DNA of 64,000 nucleotides from Bdellovibrionales bacterium (lineage in GTDB: Bacteria > Bdellovibrionota > Bdellovibrionia > Bdellovibrionales > Bdellovibrionaceae): contig JAFEAQ010000011.1 in NCBI GenBank assembly GCA_018266295.1, positions 1-64,000 on the forward strand. The letters run 5' to 3'. The translations under genes were made by a program, and so were the position numbers. The notes under the pieces were generated by a model that saw only the letters and a program-made list of their open reading frames with translations, was not told the DNA's origin and did not search any database. Shown here piece after piece: positions 28,966-37,467 of the stretch (positions are counted from its first letter, which is position 1; every line of letters starts with the position of its first letter).

Positions 28966-30332
28966 AGTTGCAGATCCTTTCGAGGGAGAATGCCCTCCGC
29001 CAAAATATACTCTACAGCTTCCAAAAGGCCTGAGCAGATTTTTTCTGGTTCAACAGCTTTAGCCTCTTTGTAGGGATATCCCTCGCCGCCAGTTACGCCA
29101 ACAGTTCTCAGCTGGAATGTCTTCCCACACTCAACATCCCGCCAAGTGTCGCCGACCATCCAAGAATGAGGTCGATCAATATTAAACTCTGAACTCGCCG
29201 CCTTCAGCATACCCGTTTTAGGTTTTCTGCAATCGCAGTCGACTTTCAACTCTGGACGCTCGCCGGGAAATCCTTTTTCTGGATGATGTGGGCAATAGTA
29301 AATGCGCTCGACCCAGGCTCCAGACTCCCCAAGCAATGTCTCCATCTTTGCATGAATGAAGTGCAAGTCTTTTTCAGACAGATAGCCTTTGGCAATCATA
29401 GGTTGATTTGTCACGACAACAACGAGATAGCCTGCACGATTCAATTTACGAATCGCATCAGCCGCACCTTCACGCAGTTTCACATCTTCGCTTTTGTGGA
29501 TATCTGGAACGTATTGAAGAATCACTCCATCTCTATCCAAAAATACTGTAGGGCGTGGGTATGAGACTCTCAGGCGCTGAACTTTGCCGCTCTCCCAATC
29601 GTCACGAACCTTCTTAAGACGATCTGGCGTACCCATATCTTTCAGATACTCAGGGGAATTGAAGGCCATCACGTTTTTCTTAAGAACCATTTCCGGAAAG
29701 ATATCTCTTGCTAAATCACCACGGAAGCCCTCTGGGATCATTTCAAAAACTTCCGGAGGCAATATGTAGACAGCCGCATTCACAAGATTACGAGCTATCA
29801 AACCTGGAGCATGGGGCTTTGTGATAAATTTTAAAATTCGGTTGGCCTCATCAACATCTACCAAATCAGAATCATAGGGATGATCATTCGGATGAACAAC
29901 CAACGTCGCAAATGCTTTACTGTTGGCATGAAAGGCCGCAGCTTTATCAAGACTCAAAGAAGCTACGAGATCGCCATAGACCACCCAAAAAGGTTTATGG
30001 ATTTTTCCCTGGAGCTGTTTCAACGCACCGGCAGTTCCCAAAGGCTCCGTCTCTTCGATGATCTCTACAGACAATCCCCATCGACTCCCATCGCCAAAAT
30101 AATCGCGAATATGTTGAGCCATGTAGCCGGTCAGTAAAATGACTTTCTTAATTCCGAACTCTTTCAGCCACTCTACTTGGCGCTCTAGGAGTGGCTTTCC
30201 TGCAATATCAATCATTGGTTTAGGCAGGTTTTTTGCCATTTCGCCAAGACGAGTTCCCTTGCCTCCGGCCAAAATGACCGCGATTTCAGGAATAGCACTG
30301 TGATTTTCAGAAGATACTGGCGAAAAATTCAT
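28962..30332 (-). CDS. Fusion of heptose-1-P guanylyltransferase (HddC-like) and heptose bisphosphate phosphatase (GmhB-like)
   Basis: The 456-aa protein has two enzymes in one chain. Residues 15-255 are a nucleotidyltransferase (ILAGGKGTRLGEM with PKPM, VVYGDLVAS as the metal-binding D). Residues 260-440 are a HAD phosphatase (FLDRDGVIL, VVTNQP, then the cysteine/histidine zinc-binding cluster YYCPHHPEKG...DCDCRKPKTGML, then MVGDTWRD), the layout of GmhB. Consecutive steps of GDP-heptose synthesis are thus joined, although the order in the chain is the reverse of the order in the pathway. The ATG at 30332 is preferred. Longer starts reach into the divergent gmhA promoter. Confidence 0.88.
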   Translation of the reverse strand: MNFSPVSSENHSAIPEIAVILAGGKGTRLGEMAKNLPKPMIDIAGKPLLERQVEWLKEFGIKKVILLTGYMAQHIRDYFGDGSRWGLSVEIIEETEPLGTAGALKQLQGKIHKPFWVVYGDLVASLSLDKAAAFHANSKAFATLVVHPNDHPYDSDLVDVDEANRILKFITKPHAPGLIARNLVNAAVYILPPEVFEMIPEGFRGDLARDIFPEMVLKKNVMAFNSPEYLKDMGTPDRLKKVRDDWESGKVQRLRVSYPRPTVFLDRDGVILQYVPDIHKSEDVKLREGAADAIRKLNRAGYLVVVVTNQPMIAKGYLSEKDLHFIHAKMETLLGESGAWVERIYYCPHHPEKGFPGERPELKVDCDCRKPKTGMLKAASSEFNIDRPHSWMVGDTWRDVECGKTFQLRTVGVTGGEGYPYKEAKAVEPEKICSGLLEAVEYILAEGILPRKDLQL

Positions 30333-30406
30333 CCTATTGTATTTAAATTGAATCTGCATACATAGCAAGATTGCTTTTGAGGAAAACTCTCTGCTATTGT
30401 CAGTCC

Positions 30407-31024
30407 ATGCAAGCTGATCCACGCACTAAAAATATCTGGTTTAATTCGACTTCCTTAAACACTTATTTTTCCGACTATAAAAAGGCTTTAGCCCAAGCTA
30501 TGGAGACTATTCCCCAGGCCGAAATGGAAAAAGCCCATAAAGTGATGGTGGATGTCGCAAAACGTGGCGGCACTTTCTTTGTTGCAGGCAATGGCGGCTC
30601 CTCTGCCATCGCAGACCATCTTTGCTGCGACTGGACAAAAGGGACCTACGGAGAAAATCTCCTCCCTTTAAGAACGACTTCTTTAGGTGCTAACGCTGCT
30701 CTTATGACGGCTATCGGCAATGACTTTGGCTATGACGAAGTCTTTTCTCGCCACCTCAAAATGATGGCAAAGCCAACAGATGCCCTTTTCGTTATTTCTT
30801 CGTCCGGCAACAGCCCTAACATCGTCAATGCCATTAAAATGGCCCAAGAATTGGGCATTCCGAGTATTGCGCTGACAGGTTTTGCCGGCGGAAAAGCAAA
30901 AGACCTAGCAACTGTGAAAATTCACGTTGAGTACTCGAACTACGCGATTGTTGAGGACTGCCATCAGGCGGCGATGCAAGCGCTGGCGCAATACTTCTTT
31001 GCAGCTCAATCACCTCAGAAATAA
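30407..31024 (+). CDS. gmhA: Sedoheptulose-7-phosphate isomerase
   Basis: The 205-aa SIS-domain isomerase converts sedoheptulose-7-phosphate to D-glycero-D-manno-heptose-7-phosphate. FVAGNGGSSAIADHLCCDWTKG and FVISSSGNSPNIVNAI form the sugar-phosphate sites, and EDCHQAAMQAL provides the conserved C-terminal glutamate and histidine. I use the ATG at 30407. A TTG at 30371 has GAGGAAA nearby and would add twelve residues, so the start is uncertain. It is divergent from the GmhB/HddC fusion across about 75 bp, so both arms of the pathway may share a control region. The GT2 gene begins in the stop codon. Confidence 0.9.
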   Translation: MQADPRTKNIWFNSTSLNTYFSDYKKALAQAMETIPQAEMEKAHKVMVDVAKRGGTFFVAGNGGSSAIADHLCCDWTKGTYGENLLPLRTTSLGANAALMTAIGNDFGYDEVFSRHLKMMAKPTDALFVISSSGNSPNIVNAIKMAQELGIPSIALTGFAGGKAKDLATVKIHVEYSNYAIVEDCHQAAMQALAQYFFAAQSPQK

Positions 31025-31797
31025 TGACGGCAGCTCACTTAACTCCAAATCTCGTTTCCATCGTCACTCCTGCTTATAACTCTGCAGCAACGATGGAAGC
31101 TACAATTCAATCCGTCTTAAGCCAAACGCACCAATCTTGGGAATTACTTGTCGTTATCGATCAGGGCACAAAAGATGCAACTCCTGATATTGTTTTAAAC
31201 TACTCCGCAACAGATCCACGTATTCGCCTTTTAAAAGTACCTCAAGGCAAAGGTTTGGCACTCTCTCGCAACTACGCTCTTTCCCAAGCTAGAGGGCAAT
31301 ATGTGGCCTTTTTAGATAGTGACGACGTTTGGTTACCAGAAAAGCTCGAAAAGCAACTTGAGCATCTGAAGAAGAATAATGGAGCCTTTGCGACCCATCG
31401 CTATCGCCGAATGTCCTTTGATGAAAAAACCGTGGGACATTTATTAAACGTCCCCGCGAAAATCACCTACAAAGATCTTTTAGTAAACAATGTAATCGGC
31501 TGTCTCACTGTCCTTGTTGATCAATCCCAAACAGGTCCTCTGCAATTTGAGGAGACTAAGCACGAAGACTTTTTACTTTGGTTGAGTCTCTTAAAAAGAG
31601 GCTTTGACTGTTATGGACTTCAAGAGGATCTAGCTCGCTATCGTATTGTTCCGAGCTCTCGATCCGCGAACAAGTTCGAAATGGCTGCGGTTCGCTGGAA
31701 GATTCTTAGAAAACATGAGAGGCTTAATGTTTTTTCAAGCCTCTATTATCTGAGTGGCTATGTCGCCACATCGCTGAACAAGTATAAGCAGTTTTAA
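31024..31797 (+). CDS. GT2 family glycosyltransferase
   Basis: The 257-aa GT-A enzyme has VSIVTPAYNSAATMEATIQSVLSQTH, the metal-binding FLDSDDVWLPEKL and the base region HEDFLLWLSLLKRG (ED catalytic pair). This is close to WcaA/CpsI-like transferases of exopolysaccharide loci. It begins at the last base of gmhA (TAATG) and overlaps manC tail-to-tail by 4 bp. It may use GDP-heptose, given the coupling with gmhA, but donor specificity is not visible. Confidence 0.85.
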   Translation: MTAAHLTPNLVSIVTPAYNSAATMEATIQSVLSQTHQSWELLVVIDQGTKDATPDIVLNYSATDPRIRLLKVPQGKGLALSRNYALSQARGQYVAFLDSDDVWLPEKLEKQLEHLKKNNGAFATHRYRRMSFDEKTVGHLLNVPAKITYKDLLVNNVIGCLTVLVDQSQTGPLQFEETKHEDFLLWLSLLKRGFDCYGLQEDLARYRIVPSSRSANKFEMAAVRWKILRKHERLNVFSSLYYLSGYVATSLNKYKQF

Positions 31798-33161
31798 GTC
31801 CTTGCATAGTCGTCTTGATAGCGAACGATATCATCTTCCCCGAAGTAAGAACCACTTTGAACTTCGATGAACTCCAGAGGCGTCTCACTCGTATTGCGAA
31901 TACGGTGCTTCGCTCCTACCGGAATGAAAACATGCTTTCCGTAGCTCACTGGAATGACCTCGTCATTTAGAACAACTTCGCCCCTACCCTTCACAACAAC
32001 CCAATGCTCTGAACGGTTGTTGTGAGATTGATAACTCAACTGGGCTTTTGGATCCACAGTGATCACCTTAGATTTGTAATACTCGGTATCATTCAAAATT
32101 CTGTACTGTCCCCACGGACGAATCTCAAAATTATGATCTTTCACTTTTTGACTACCTGCTTTTGAAAGCTGATCGACTACATTCTTTACTTTTTCAGTCT
32201 CACCTTTTTTCGCAACAACAAGGGCATCTTCGGTATCAATGACCACTAAGTCATCAACGCCAATAAAGGCATACGTTTTATCTTTCATTCCAGCTAGGGC
32301 ATTGTTAGTCGCTTCTACTTGAATTTTTTCACCTTCAAAGTCCCCGTTCAAATTAACTAAGGCATCCCAACTTCCAATATCACTCCAAGAAAAACTGCAT
32401 GGAACGCAAGTGTGGGATTCCAACTTTTCCATAATGCCGTAATCGATACTTTGACTTGGACATTTAGAATAGATCTCTTTCAAGTTACTATGATCAACTT
32501 CAAGATCTTCTATCGCTTGCCACAACTCAGGCATGTGCTTTTTAAACTCGGCAATCAAAGTAGAAACTTTGAAAATGAACATGCCGGCGTTCCAAACGAA
32601 GTTGCCCTTTTCCAAAAATTCAATAGCCTTTTCAAGAGCTGGTTTTTCACGGAAACCAATTGCACAAAGCCCCTCAATGCCGCCAACGCCTTTTCCTTGG
32701 AGTTCAATATAACCGTATCCAGTTGACGGAAGGGTTGGCTTGATGCCTAGGGTAACGATTTGACCACTCTTTGCGATCTCTTCAGCCGCACGAACATGTT
32801 GATGAAATAGAGACGCATCTGGAATGTAGTGATCGGCAGGAAAGACACCCACGACCTCTTCAGACTGTCCACTCATCTCAAAGTTTTTACAGAGCAATGC
32901 AATCGCCGGTGCAGTATTCATCGCAAAAGGTTCATAGATTACGCGCTCAGCACTTTGTCCAATTTCTTTAAGGCTTTTCTCAGTTAGTACTTTTAACGCT
33001 TCTGTCGTAATAACCCAAGGGTTTCCTAGAGGCTGAAGTCGTTTGTAGGTTTTCACAAAAAGCGACTCATCTAAAATTTTTGAAAATTGTTTTGGACATG
33101 CCTTTCGAGAAACAGGCCACAAACGAGTGCCACTACCACCTGAAATAATCACTGGAATCAT
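31794..33161 (-). CDS. manC: Mannose-1-phosphate guanylyltransferase / mannose-6-phosphate isomerase
   Basis: The 455-aa bifunctional enzyme has an N-terminal nucleotidyltransferase domain with ISGGSGTRLWPVSRKACPKQF and VFPADHYI, plus FVWNAGMFIF and SIDYGIMEK. The C-terminal cupin (from about residue 345) is a type II phosphomannose isomerase domain: EIRPWGQYRIL, then QSHNNRSEHWVVVKGRGEVVL, then IPVGAKHRIRN. It makes mannose-6-phosphate and GDP-mannose, while the divergent phosphomannomutase at 33316 performs the middle step. AGGGGG precedes the ATG. Confidence 0.95.
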   Translation of the reverse strand: MIPVIISGGSGTRLWPVSRKACPKQFSKILDESLFVKTYKRLQPLGNPWVITTEALKVLTEKSLKEIGQSAERVIYEPFAMNTAPAIALLCKNFEMSGQSEEVVGVFPADHYIPDASLFHQHVRAAEEIAKSGQIVTLGIKPTLPSTGYGYIELQGKGVGGIEGLCAIGFREKPALEKAIEFLEKGNFVWNAGMFIFKVSTLIAEFKKHMPELWQAIEDLEVDHSNLKEIYSKCPSQSIDYGIMEKLESHTCVPCSFSWSDIGSWDALVNLNGDFEGEKIQVEATNNALAGMKDKTYAFIGVDDLVVIDTEDALVVAKKGETEKVKNVVDQLSKAGSQKVKDHNFEIRPWGQYRILNDTEYYKSKVITVDPKAQLSYQSHNNRSEHWVVVKGRGEVVLNDEVIPVSYGKHVFIPVGAKHRIRNTSETPLEFIEVQSGSYFGEDDIVRYQDDYART

Positions 33162-33315
33162 CTATCCCCCTGGGAGATTAAAAAATGCTATAGATCAGGG
33201 GCTAAAGCCAATAGATTTACAGCAAACGCACTATGTCAGGTTGGAGACTGATATGTTTACCTTGTCAGCTTTTTAAAGCAACAATAGAAACCCTTTGAAT
33301 GAAAGGTTTGCATTT

Positions 33316-34734
33316 ATGGCTCTTAAATTCGGCACTAGTGGAGTTCGCGGATTAGTTACAGAACTGACTGATTCAGAAGTTTATCTATTTACATTGTCAT
33401 TTTTAAAGCACGCTGAATCTCTAGGTCAAACCTCCGCTGTTGCGTTAGCTCACGACCTTCGAGAAAGCAGCCCACAAATTCAAAAAGCCGCCATCCGTGC
33501 TATTCACGATTTCGGCCGTAAAGCCATCCTCTGTGGTAAAATTCCCACACCGGCACTAGCATACTACACTAAGAAAAAGAGCTGTTTGGCAGTGATGATT
33601 ACAGGAAGTCACATTCCCGCTGATCGTAACGGGATTAAATTCTACCTGGAAACCGGTGAGACCCTCAAAGCAGATGATCAAGCTATCTACGAAATTTATG
33701 AGAGTCTTAAGAAAGCCTTTCCTGGGTTGCCTCCGATAAAGAACGTCACGCCAGAAAACGCAGAAAAAGAGGCACGCGGACTATACATTCAGCGCTACTT
33801 GGATTTCTTCCCTCCAAATATACTTTCCGGAAAAAGACTGTTGTTTTATCAGCACTCTTCAGTCGCTCGAGATCTTTATCCTGAAATTTTAGAGCAACTT
33901 GGCGCTGAAGTGATTCGTGTCGGGTTCTCAGAGACTTTCATACCAGTAGATACCGAAGCCGTTGATGCCGTGGATAAGTTCGGAGGCTGGATAAAAGAAC
34001 ACAAGGCAGATGCATTGATTAGTACTGATGGCGATGCCGACAGACCTCTCTTTGTTGATGCTGGGGGCTCCGTCATCCCAGGAGATAAGATCGGTACTCT
34101 TGCCAGTATGTATCTCGGCTGTGAAGCAATCGCTCTTCCTATTAGCTGCAATTCAGGCATTGCAGAAATGAAAAACTTTAAGAAAGTCAGTTTAACAAAA
34201 ATTGGTTCACCTTTTGTTGTTCAGGCTCTTAACGAACTTGAAAAAGAATTCGACTCCGTTGGAGGCTTTGAAGCTAATGGCGGATACCTTTTACAGTCTG
34301 ATGTGACTCTGGAGGGCAGAAAACTAGAATCTCTGCCAACAAGAGATGCGGTACTTCCAGTTATTTCTTTACTGGCACTCGCTAAAAAACATTCGTTAAA
34401 GACAAATGAGATTACAAGTCTGCTACCGAAAATTTATACTTCTAGTGGTCTAATTAAAAATTTTCCTACCGAAAAGAGCTTAGGAATTCTAGAAACCGCG
34501 AAAATGGATACAGTAAAGTTTTTCTCTAACTTGCTGAAAGATCAAAATCTTACCTTACTTGACGTGAATACTCTTGACGGGCTTCGCTGTAGGTTTAAAG
34601 GGGATGTAGTTATCCACCTTCGTCCCTCTGGAAATGCCCCTGAGTTCCGTTGCTATATCGAAGCACCAACGCAAGCTAGAGCTGACGAGCTTTGCGCGAA
34701 GACTACCGAAGCCCTCAAGGAAACATCGGCTTAA
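33316..34734 (+). CDS. Phosphomannomutase/phosphoglucomutase family enzyme
   Basis: The 472-aa alpha-D-phosphohexomutase has the start ALKFGTSGVRG, the phosphoserine loop MITGSHIPADRNGIKFY, the metal loop STDGDADRPLFVD, the sugar loop GGFEANGGYLL and the phosphate-binding tail LRPSGNAPEFRCYIEA. It interconverts mannose-6-P and mannose-1-P for GDP-mannose made by the adjacent ManC. The serine loop reads TGSHIP rather than TASHNP, an altered but functional-looking variant. The ATG at 33316 has GAAAGG 9 bp upstream. Confidence 0.9.
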   Translation: MALKFGTSGVRGLVTELTDSEVYLFTLSFLKHAESLGQTSAVALAHDLRESSPQIQKAAIRAIHDFGRKAILCGKIPTPALAYYTKKKSCLAVMITGSHIPADRNGIKFYLETGETLKADDQAIYEIYESLKKAFPGLPPIKNVTPENAEKEARGLYIQRYLDFFPPNILSGKRLLFYQHSSVARDLYPEILEQLGAEVIRVGFSETFIPVDTEAVDAVDKFGGWIKEHKADALISTDGDADRPLFVDAGGSVIPGDKIGTLASMYLGCEAIALPISCNSGIAEMKNFKKVSLTKIGSPFVVQALNELEKEFDSVGGFEANGGYLLQSDVTLEGRKLESLPTRDAVLPVISLLALAKKHSLKTNEITSLLPKIYTSSGLIKNFPTEKSLGILETAKMDTVKFFSNLLKDQNLTLLDVNTLDGLRCRFKGDVVIHLRPSGNAPEFRCYIEAPTQARADELCAKTTEALKETSA

Positions 34735-34800
34735 TTCTTCAGCAAACCTGTAAATTTTCTTTCGCGCTGTCGCCAAAAGGTCTAGCTCTTGTTTTAAACA

Positions 34801-34829
34801 TTGTAAGTTTATAAACAGAAAAATATGTT
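34801..34829 (+). promoter_or_regulatory. Shared-family promoter, copy C
   Basis: TTGTAA, a 17-bp spacer starting with the perfect palindrome GTTTATAAAC, then TATGTT. It lies 34 bp before the collar gene ATG. The preceding AACA and the palindrome are identical to copy A. Confidence 0.7.
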
Positions 34830-34863
34830 CTTCAGACAACAAAACACTATCAAGGAGGATAGA

Positions 34864-35550
34864 ATGAAGAAATATATTTTTAGTGCAATTTTCGTGATGG
34901 TCACTTCAGCACTTTACGTAAACGCTCAGAGCAACATTATGTCTCTGAACTTTATTGCCCCGCAAATTGATGATCGCAGCTATGTATCAAACCCACAACC
35001 TGGCGAAATCGTATTTGACTCTGGCGCCAATGCTTTTTATGGACATGACTCAACTGCCTGGACTCAATTAGGTACAACAGCTGGGAGCTCAATGCCTTCT
35101 GGAGCTATCGTTCCATTCGCTGGCTCTACAGCTCCAACAGGCTTCCTCCTTGCAGATGGGTCAGCAGTTAGCCGTACCACCTACTCCGCTCTTTTCGCTA
35201 TTATTGGCACAACATATGGTGCGGGAGACGGATCTACTACATTCAACCTGCCAGACTTAAGAGGTATCTTCGTTCGTGGTGCTGGAACACAAACAGTCGG
35301 TTCTATTTCATACACTGGTACTTTGGCATCTAAGCAAAACGACCAACTTCAGGGACATACACATGGATATGGTTCAAATACTAATACAGGAAGTGGGCCT
35401 TACTTAAACTTCGGGACAAATGCTTCATCTGATACAACTATGCGAAGCAATACATTGGGCCTTAACTCCGACGGCTCTAATGGGACTCCAAGAGCTGGAG
35501 CAGAAACTCGTCCAGCCAACATTTCTCTCACTTACATTATTAAAATCTAG
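34864..35550 (+). CDS. Secreted phage-tail-collar domain protein (copy 2)
   Basis: The 228-aa protein has a signal peptide ending near VNAQS (residue 20), the shared module (MSLNFIAPQI, then SNPQPGEIVFDSGANAFYG, then W), and a tail collar domain with SGAIVPFAGSTAPTGFLLAD, FNLPDLRGIFVRG and AETRPANISLTYIIKI. It matches the copy at 706 in architecture, while the loops inside the collar differ greatly, as expected for binding tips. The start is set by AAGGAGGA at 34851-34858, 5-6 bp before the ATG. It stands alone with its own promoter and a hairpin downstream. It marks the right edge of the polysaccharide region, as copy 1 marks the left. Confidence 0.85.
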   Translation: MKKYIFSAIFVMVTSALYVNAQSNIMSLNFIAPQIDDRSYVSNPQPGEIVFDSGANAFYGHDSTAWTQLGTTAGSSMPSGAIVPFAGSTAPTGFLLADGSAVSRTTYSALFAIIGTTYGAGDGSTTFNLPDLRGIFVRGAGTQTVGSISYTGTLASKQNDQLQGHTHGYGSNTNTGSGPYLNFGTNASSDTTMRSNTLGLNSDGSNGTPRAGAETRPANISLTYIIKI

Positions 35551-35561
35551 ATCCTTTATTA

Positions 35562-35591
35562 ACACGCGAGGGCGCCTAACCTCTCGCGTGT
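35562..35591 (+). terminator. Hairpin after collar gene, possible terminator
   Basis: ACACGCGAG and CTCGCGTGT pair as a perfect 9-bp stem around a 12-base loop, 12 bp after the stop. There is only a weak pyrimidine tail, so intrinsic termination is uncertain. Confidence 0.55.
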
Positions 35592-35686
35592 CTCAATCTG
35601 AGACTCCCACCTCGCACCCAGCTCATTTCCCCTCTGAAAACACGATTTTTCAACCTAGAGTATTTATTCTAATCTAAAATAAGAGT

Positions 35687-36598
35687 ATGTATATCGATGC
35701 TTACTCCGTCATTGTCCAGAAGGATTTCGATGGGGGAGATTCCCTCCAGCGTGAGGGTATGTATGCCTTCGGTAAAAAGCTTCGATATAATTCCACCGAC
35801 AATAAAATCTATCTCGCGCCGCCTGCTTCTCGGCGGATTGCTTCGACCGATGTGATGGATAATTTTGAAGTTCAGCCAGGGATTTATGTTCGGCATCCCG
35901 ATCACTTGAAATGGTATTCAAATCCCGACACGACCTCTCGCGATCAGCTCCTGCCTGTGATCGCCTACTGTGCCGCTTACGAAGATTATCCCCGCCTCTG
36001 GCGGCTCTTTAAAGCCACCGCCCAGCGTGGGTTCTTTGCGCAAAACACTCTTCGCATCGGCGAAGGTGAAACCGATACGAAACTGCCCGATCCTATGCAC
36101 CTCAATATCGCCCAGTTCATTCGTGCCGGCGGCTGGTGGACCGCGCCCCTTTATCCGCTGCTCTTCGTGTTTGATTCTTATGAACTTGTTGGCACCGTCC
36201 TCGCAGCCCTGCCACTGCATTTTAAAGATGACCATTGGGTTCCGCGAAAGAAAAATCAGAACGACGTCGATGATAACAACATCGTTATTCAACACCTCAT
36301 GGCTGCCGTCTATAAACCGACGCCCATCTCAGAGCTGAATCGCTATCTTTACTCTATCTTAAGGCCTGTGAATTATGGCAACACCCTGCTCGGAGAAAAG
36401 AATCCCGTCATGGGGGCCCTTCGCTGGTATCATCGCAGTGAATACGGTGGCGAAGGCAATCCTGAGATTGCCGAGCTTTACCGACCCCTTGTTGAAAAAT
36501 ATTTTACTTATCAAACTCCGCGCGAATTTATTGCGGAGCTCGTAGAGAAATTTGAATCCCGGGATGTTTTCGTCGCTATCAATCGCGACTATTACTGA
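35687..36598 (+). CDS. Conserved-looking protein of unknown function
   Basis: The 303-aa soluble protein has no signal peptide or membrane segment. I do not recognise it. It is rich in tryptophan, tyrosine and proline, with regularly spaced helical stretches (LLPVIAYCAAYEDYPRLWRL, YPLLFVFDSYELVGTVLAAL, NIVIQHLMAAVYKPTPISELNRYLYSIL). This could be a helical-hairpin repeat or an alpha/alpha barrel. Aromatic segments such as GGWWTAP and LRWYHRSEYGGEG recall carbohydrate-active folds, but no catalytic motif can be named. It is a lone gene converging with yheU (7-bp overlap). GC is higher than in the polysaccharide locus, so it belongs to the chromosomal background. Confidence 0.65.
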   Translation: MYIDAYSVIVQKDFDGGDSLQREGMYAFGKKLRYNSTDNKIYLAPPASRRIASTDVMDNFEVQPGIYVRHPDHLKWYSNPDTTSRDQLLPVIAYCAAYEDYPRLWRLFKATAQRGFFAQNTLRIGEGETDTKLPDPMHLNIAQFIRAGGWWTAPLYPLLFVFDSYELVGTVLAALPLHFKDDHWVPRKKNQNDVDDNNIVIQHLMAAVYKPTPISELNRYLYSILRPVNYGNTLLGEKNPVMGALRWYHRSEYGGEGNPEIAELYRPLVEKYFTYQTPREFIAELVEKFESRDVFVAINRDYY

Positions 36599-36858
36599 TG
36601 ACGGCGCTGCAACTTTGCCCACTCGTGAGCCGTCACAATGCCGACAGTCTCCGTATTCGGATCAAACACAATCTTTACGTCGCCCTTTGCGAGTTGCTTT
36701 TCGACCTGTGTGACTTTCGTTTCGAAACCCACTTCTTCGCGGCCGTAATCTGTGCCTTCGCGCAGAATGAAGCTCTCGATGATCGCGCGGATGGTATCCT
36801 CGTTTAAGGCATCCAAAGGAACTTCGACTGGGGGTTGTGATTCTTTTTCGATATCCAT
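36592..36858 (-). CDS. yheU: YheU family protein (UPF0270)
   Basis: The 88-aa small acidic protein has the YheU core EVPLDALNEDTIRAIIESFI followed by REGTDYG, then KVTQVEKQLAKGDVKIVFD. In Escherichia coli and other bacteria YheU is a conserved single-domain protein of uncertain function. The N-terminal dozen residues are an extension relative to typical members (about 70-75 aa). No ribosome site is obvious. It faces the palindrome-rich gap 36859-37152. Confidence 0.82.
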   Translation of the reverse strand: MDIEKESQPPVEVPLDALNEDTIRAIIESFILREGTDYGREEVGFETKVTQVEKQLAKGDVKIVFDPNTETVGIVTAHEWAKLQRRHQ

Positions 36859-36955
36859 AGAGTCACAGTATCAGACACCTTCGCCCTTTTCACCAAAGAA
36901 GCTACTACGCTCCTCTTCATGACGTCCCTGAAGCCCCGCACCACAAATATGGGAA

Positions 36956-36970
36956 CTATATCGGATATAG
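36956..36970. repeat. 15-bp perfect palindrome
   Basis: CTATATC, G, GATATAG. It sits about 100 bp upstream of yheU, in a gap that also contains CCGGA...TCCGG (36979-37003) and the inverted repeat at 37022-37066. It is probably a protein-binding site. Confidence 0.6.
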
Positions 36971-37021
36971 CTCATATTCCGGATAGACATTTCGAAATCC
37001 GGTCAATTCCTCATTCAAAGA

Positions 37022-37066
37022 GCCTTGAATAGCCCCTTCTCAGGCACGCTCGTTGCTATTCAAGGC
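37022..37066. repeat. 12-bp perfect inverted repeat
   Basis: GCCTTGAATAGC at 37022-37033 and its complement at 37055-37066 flank a 21-base loop. There is no T-tract. It could be a REP-like or operator element upstream of the toxin-antitoxin promoter. Confidence 0.6.
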
Positions 37067-37103
37067 CGCTATGAAGTCTTTTATATCTCAAATACAAATC
37101 CTA

Positions 37104-37141
37104 TTGACGTATAAATTAAAATACGGTATATTTTTATATAC
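37104..37141 (+). promoter_or_regulatory. Toxin-antitoxin promoter with overlapping operator palindrome
   Basis: TTGACG (37104-37109) and TATATT (37127-37132) are 17 bp apart, a strong sigma70 match. The -10 lies within GTATAT, TTTT, ATATAC (37126-37141), a 6-bp perfect inverted repeat suited to autorepression by the downstream antitoxin. The toxin ATG follows at 37153 with TTAGG upstream. Confidence 0.65.
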
Positions 37142-37152
37142 GTTAGGTTTTT

Positions 37153-37459
37153 ATGCCTAGCTGGAAAGTTAGAATAACTACCAAAGTCAGAGACTGAGCT
37201 ACATCAGCTTCTAATCAACGGATCTATCACAAAAAGTGATATTAAGGCTCTCCTGCGCTGGGTGGATGAGATGGAAGAATTTGGCCCAGATCATATTGCT
37301 AGCTCTAGAGAATGGCATGACCATGCATTAGAACGAACCTGGCGAGGTTATAGATCTTCTGCCTTTAGTAAATCTGGAAGAGTGATTTACCGAGTTTTCG
37401 AAACCACGGTTATTGTCGAAGTTCATCGAGTCACAGCAGATCACAACTACAGAAAGTAG
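37153..37459 (+). pseudogene. RelE/HigB-YafQ-type toxin gene with a frameshift
   Basis: From the ATG at 37153 the frame reads MPSWKVRITTKVRD and then stops at 37195-37197. The next frame, open after a stop at 37175-37177, continues the same protein (ELHQLLINGSITKSDIKALL, then RWVDEMEEFGPDHI) to the stop at 37457-37459. The latter part holds the toxin core: the WHDHALERTWRGYRSSAF segment, GRVIYRVFETTVIVEVHRV and the final DHNYRK. One base too many between about 37178 and 37194 would explain the break. Intact relatives are about 100 aa and begin with the W.V short strand seen in the first frame. The promoter, ribosome site and antitoxin all look intact. A sequencing error or programmed slippage cannot be excluded. 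Confidence 0.72.
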
Positions 37460-37467
37460 AGGTGCCC

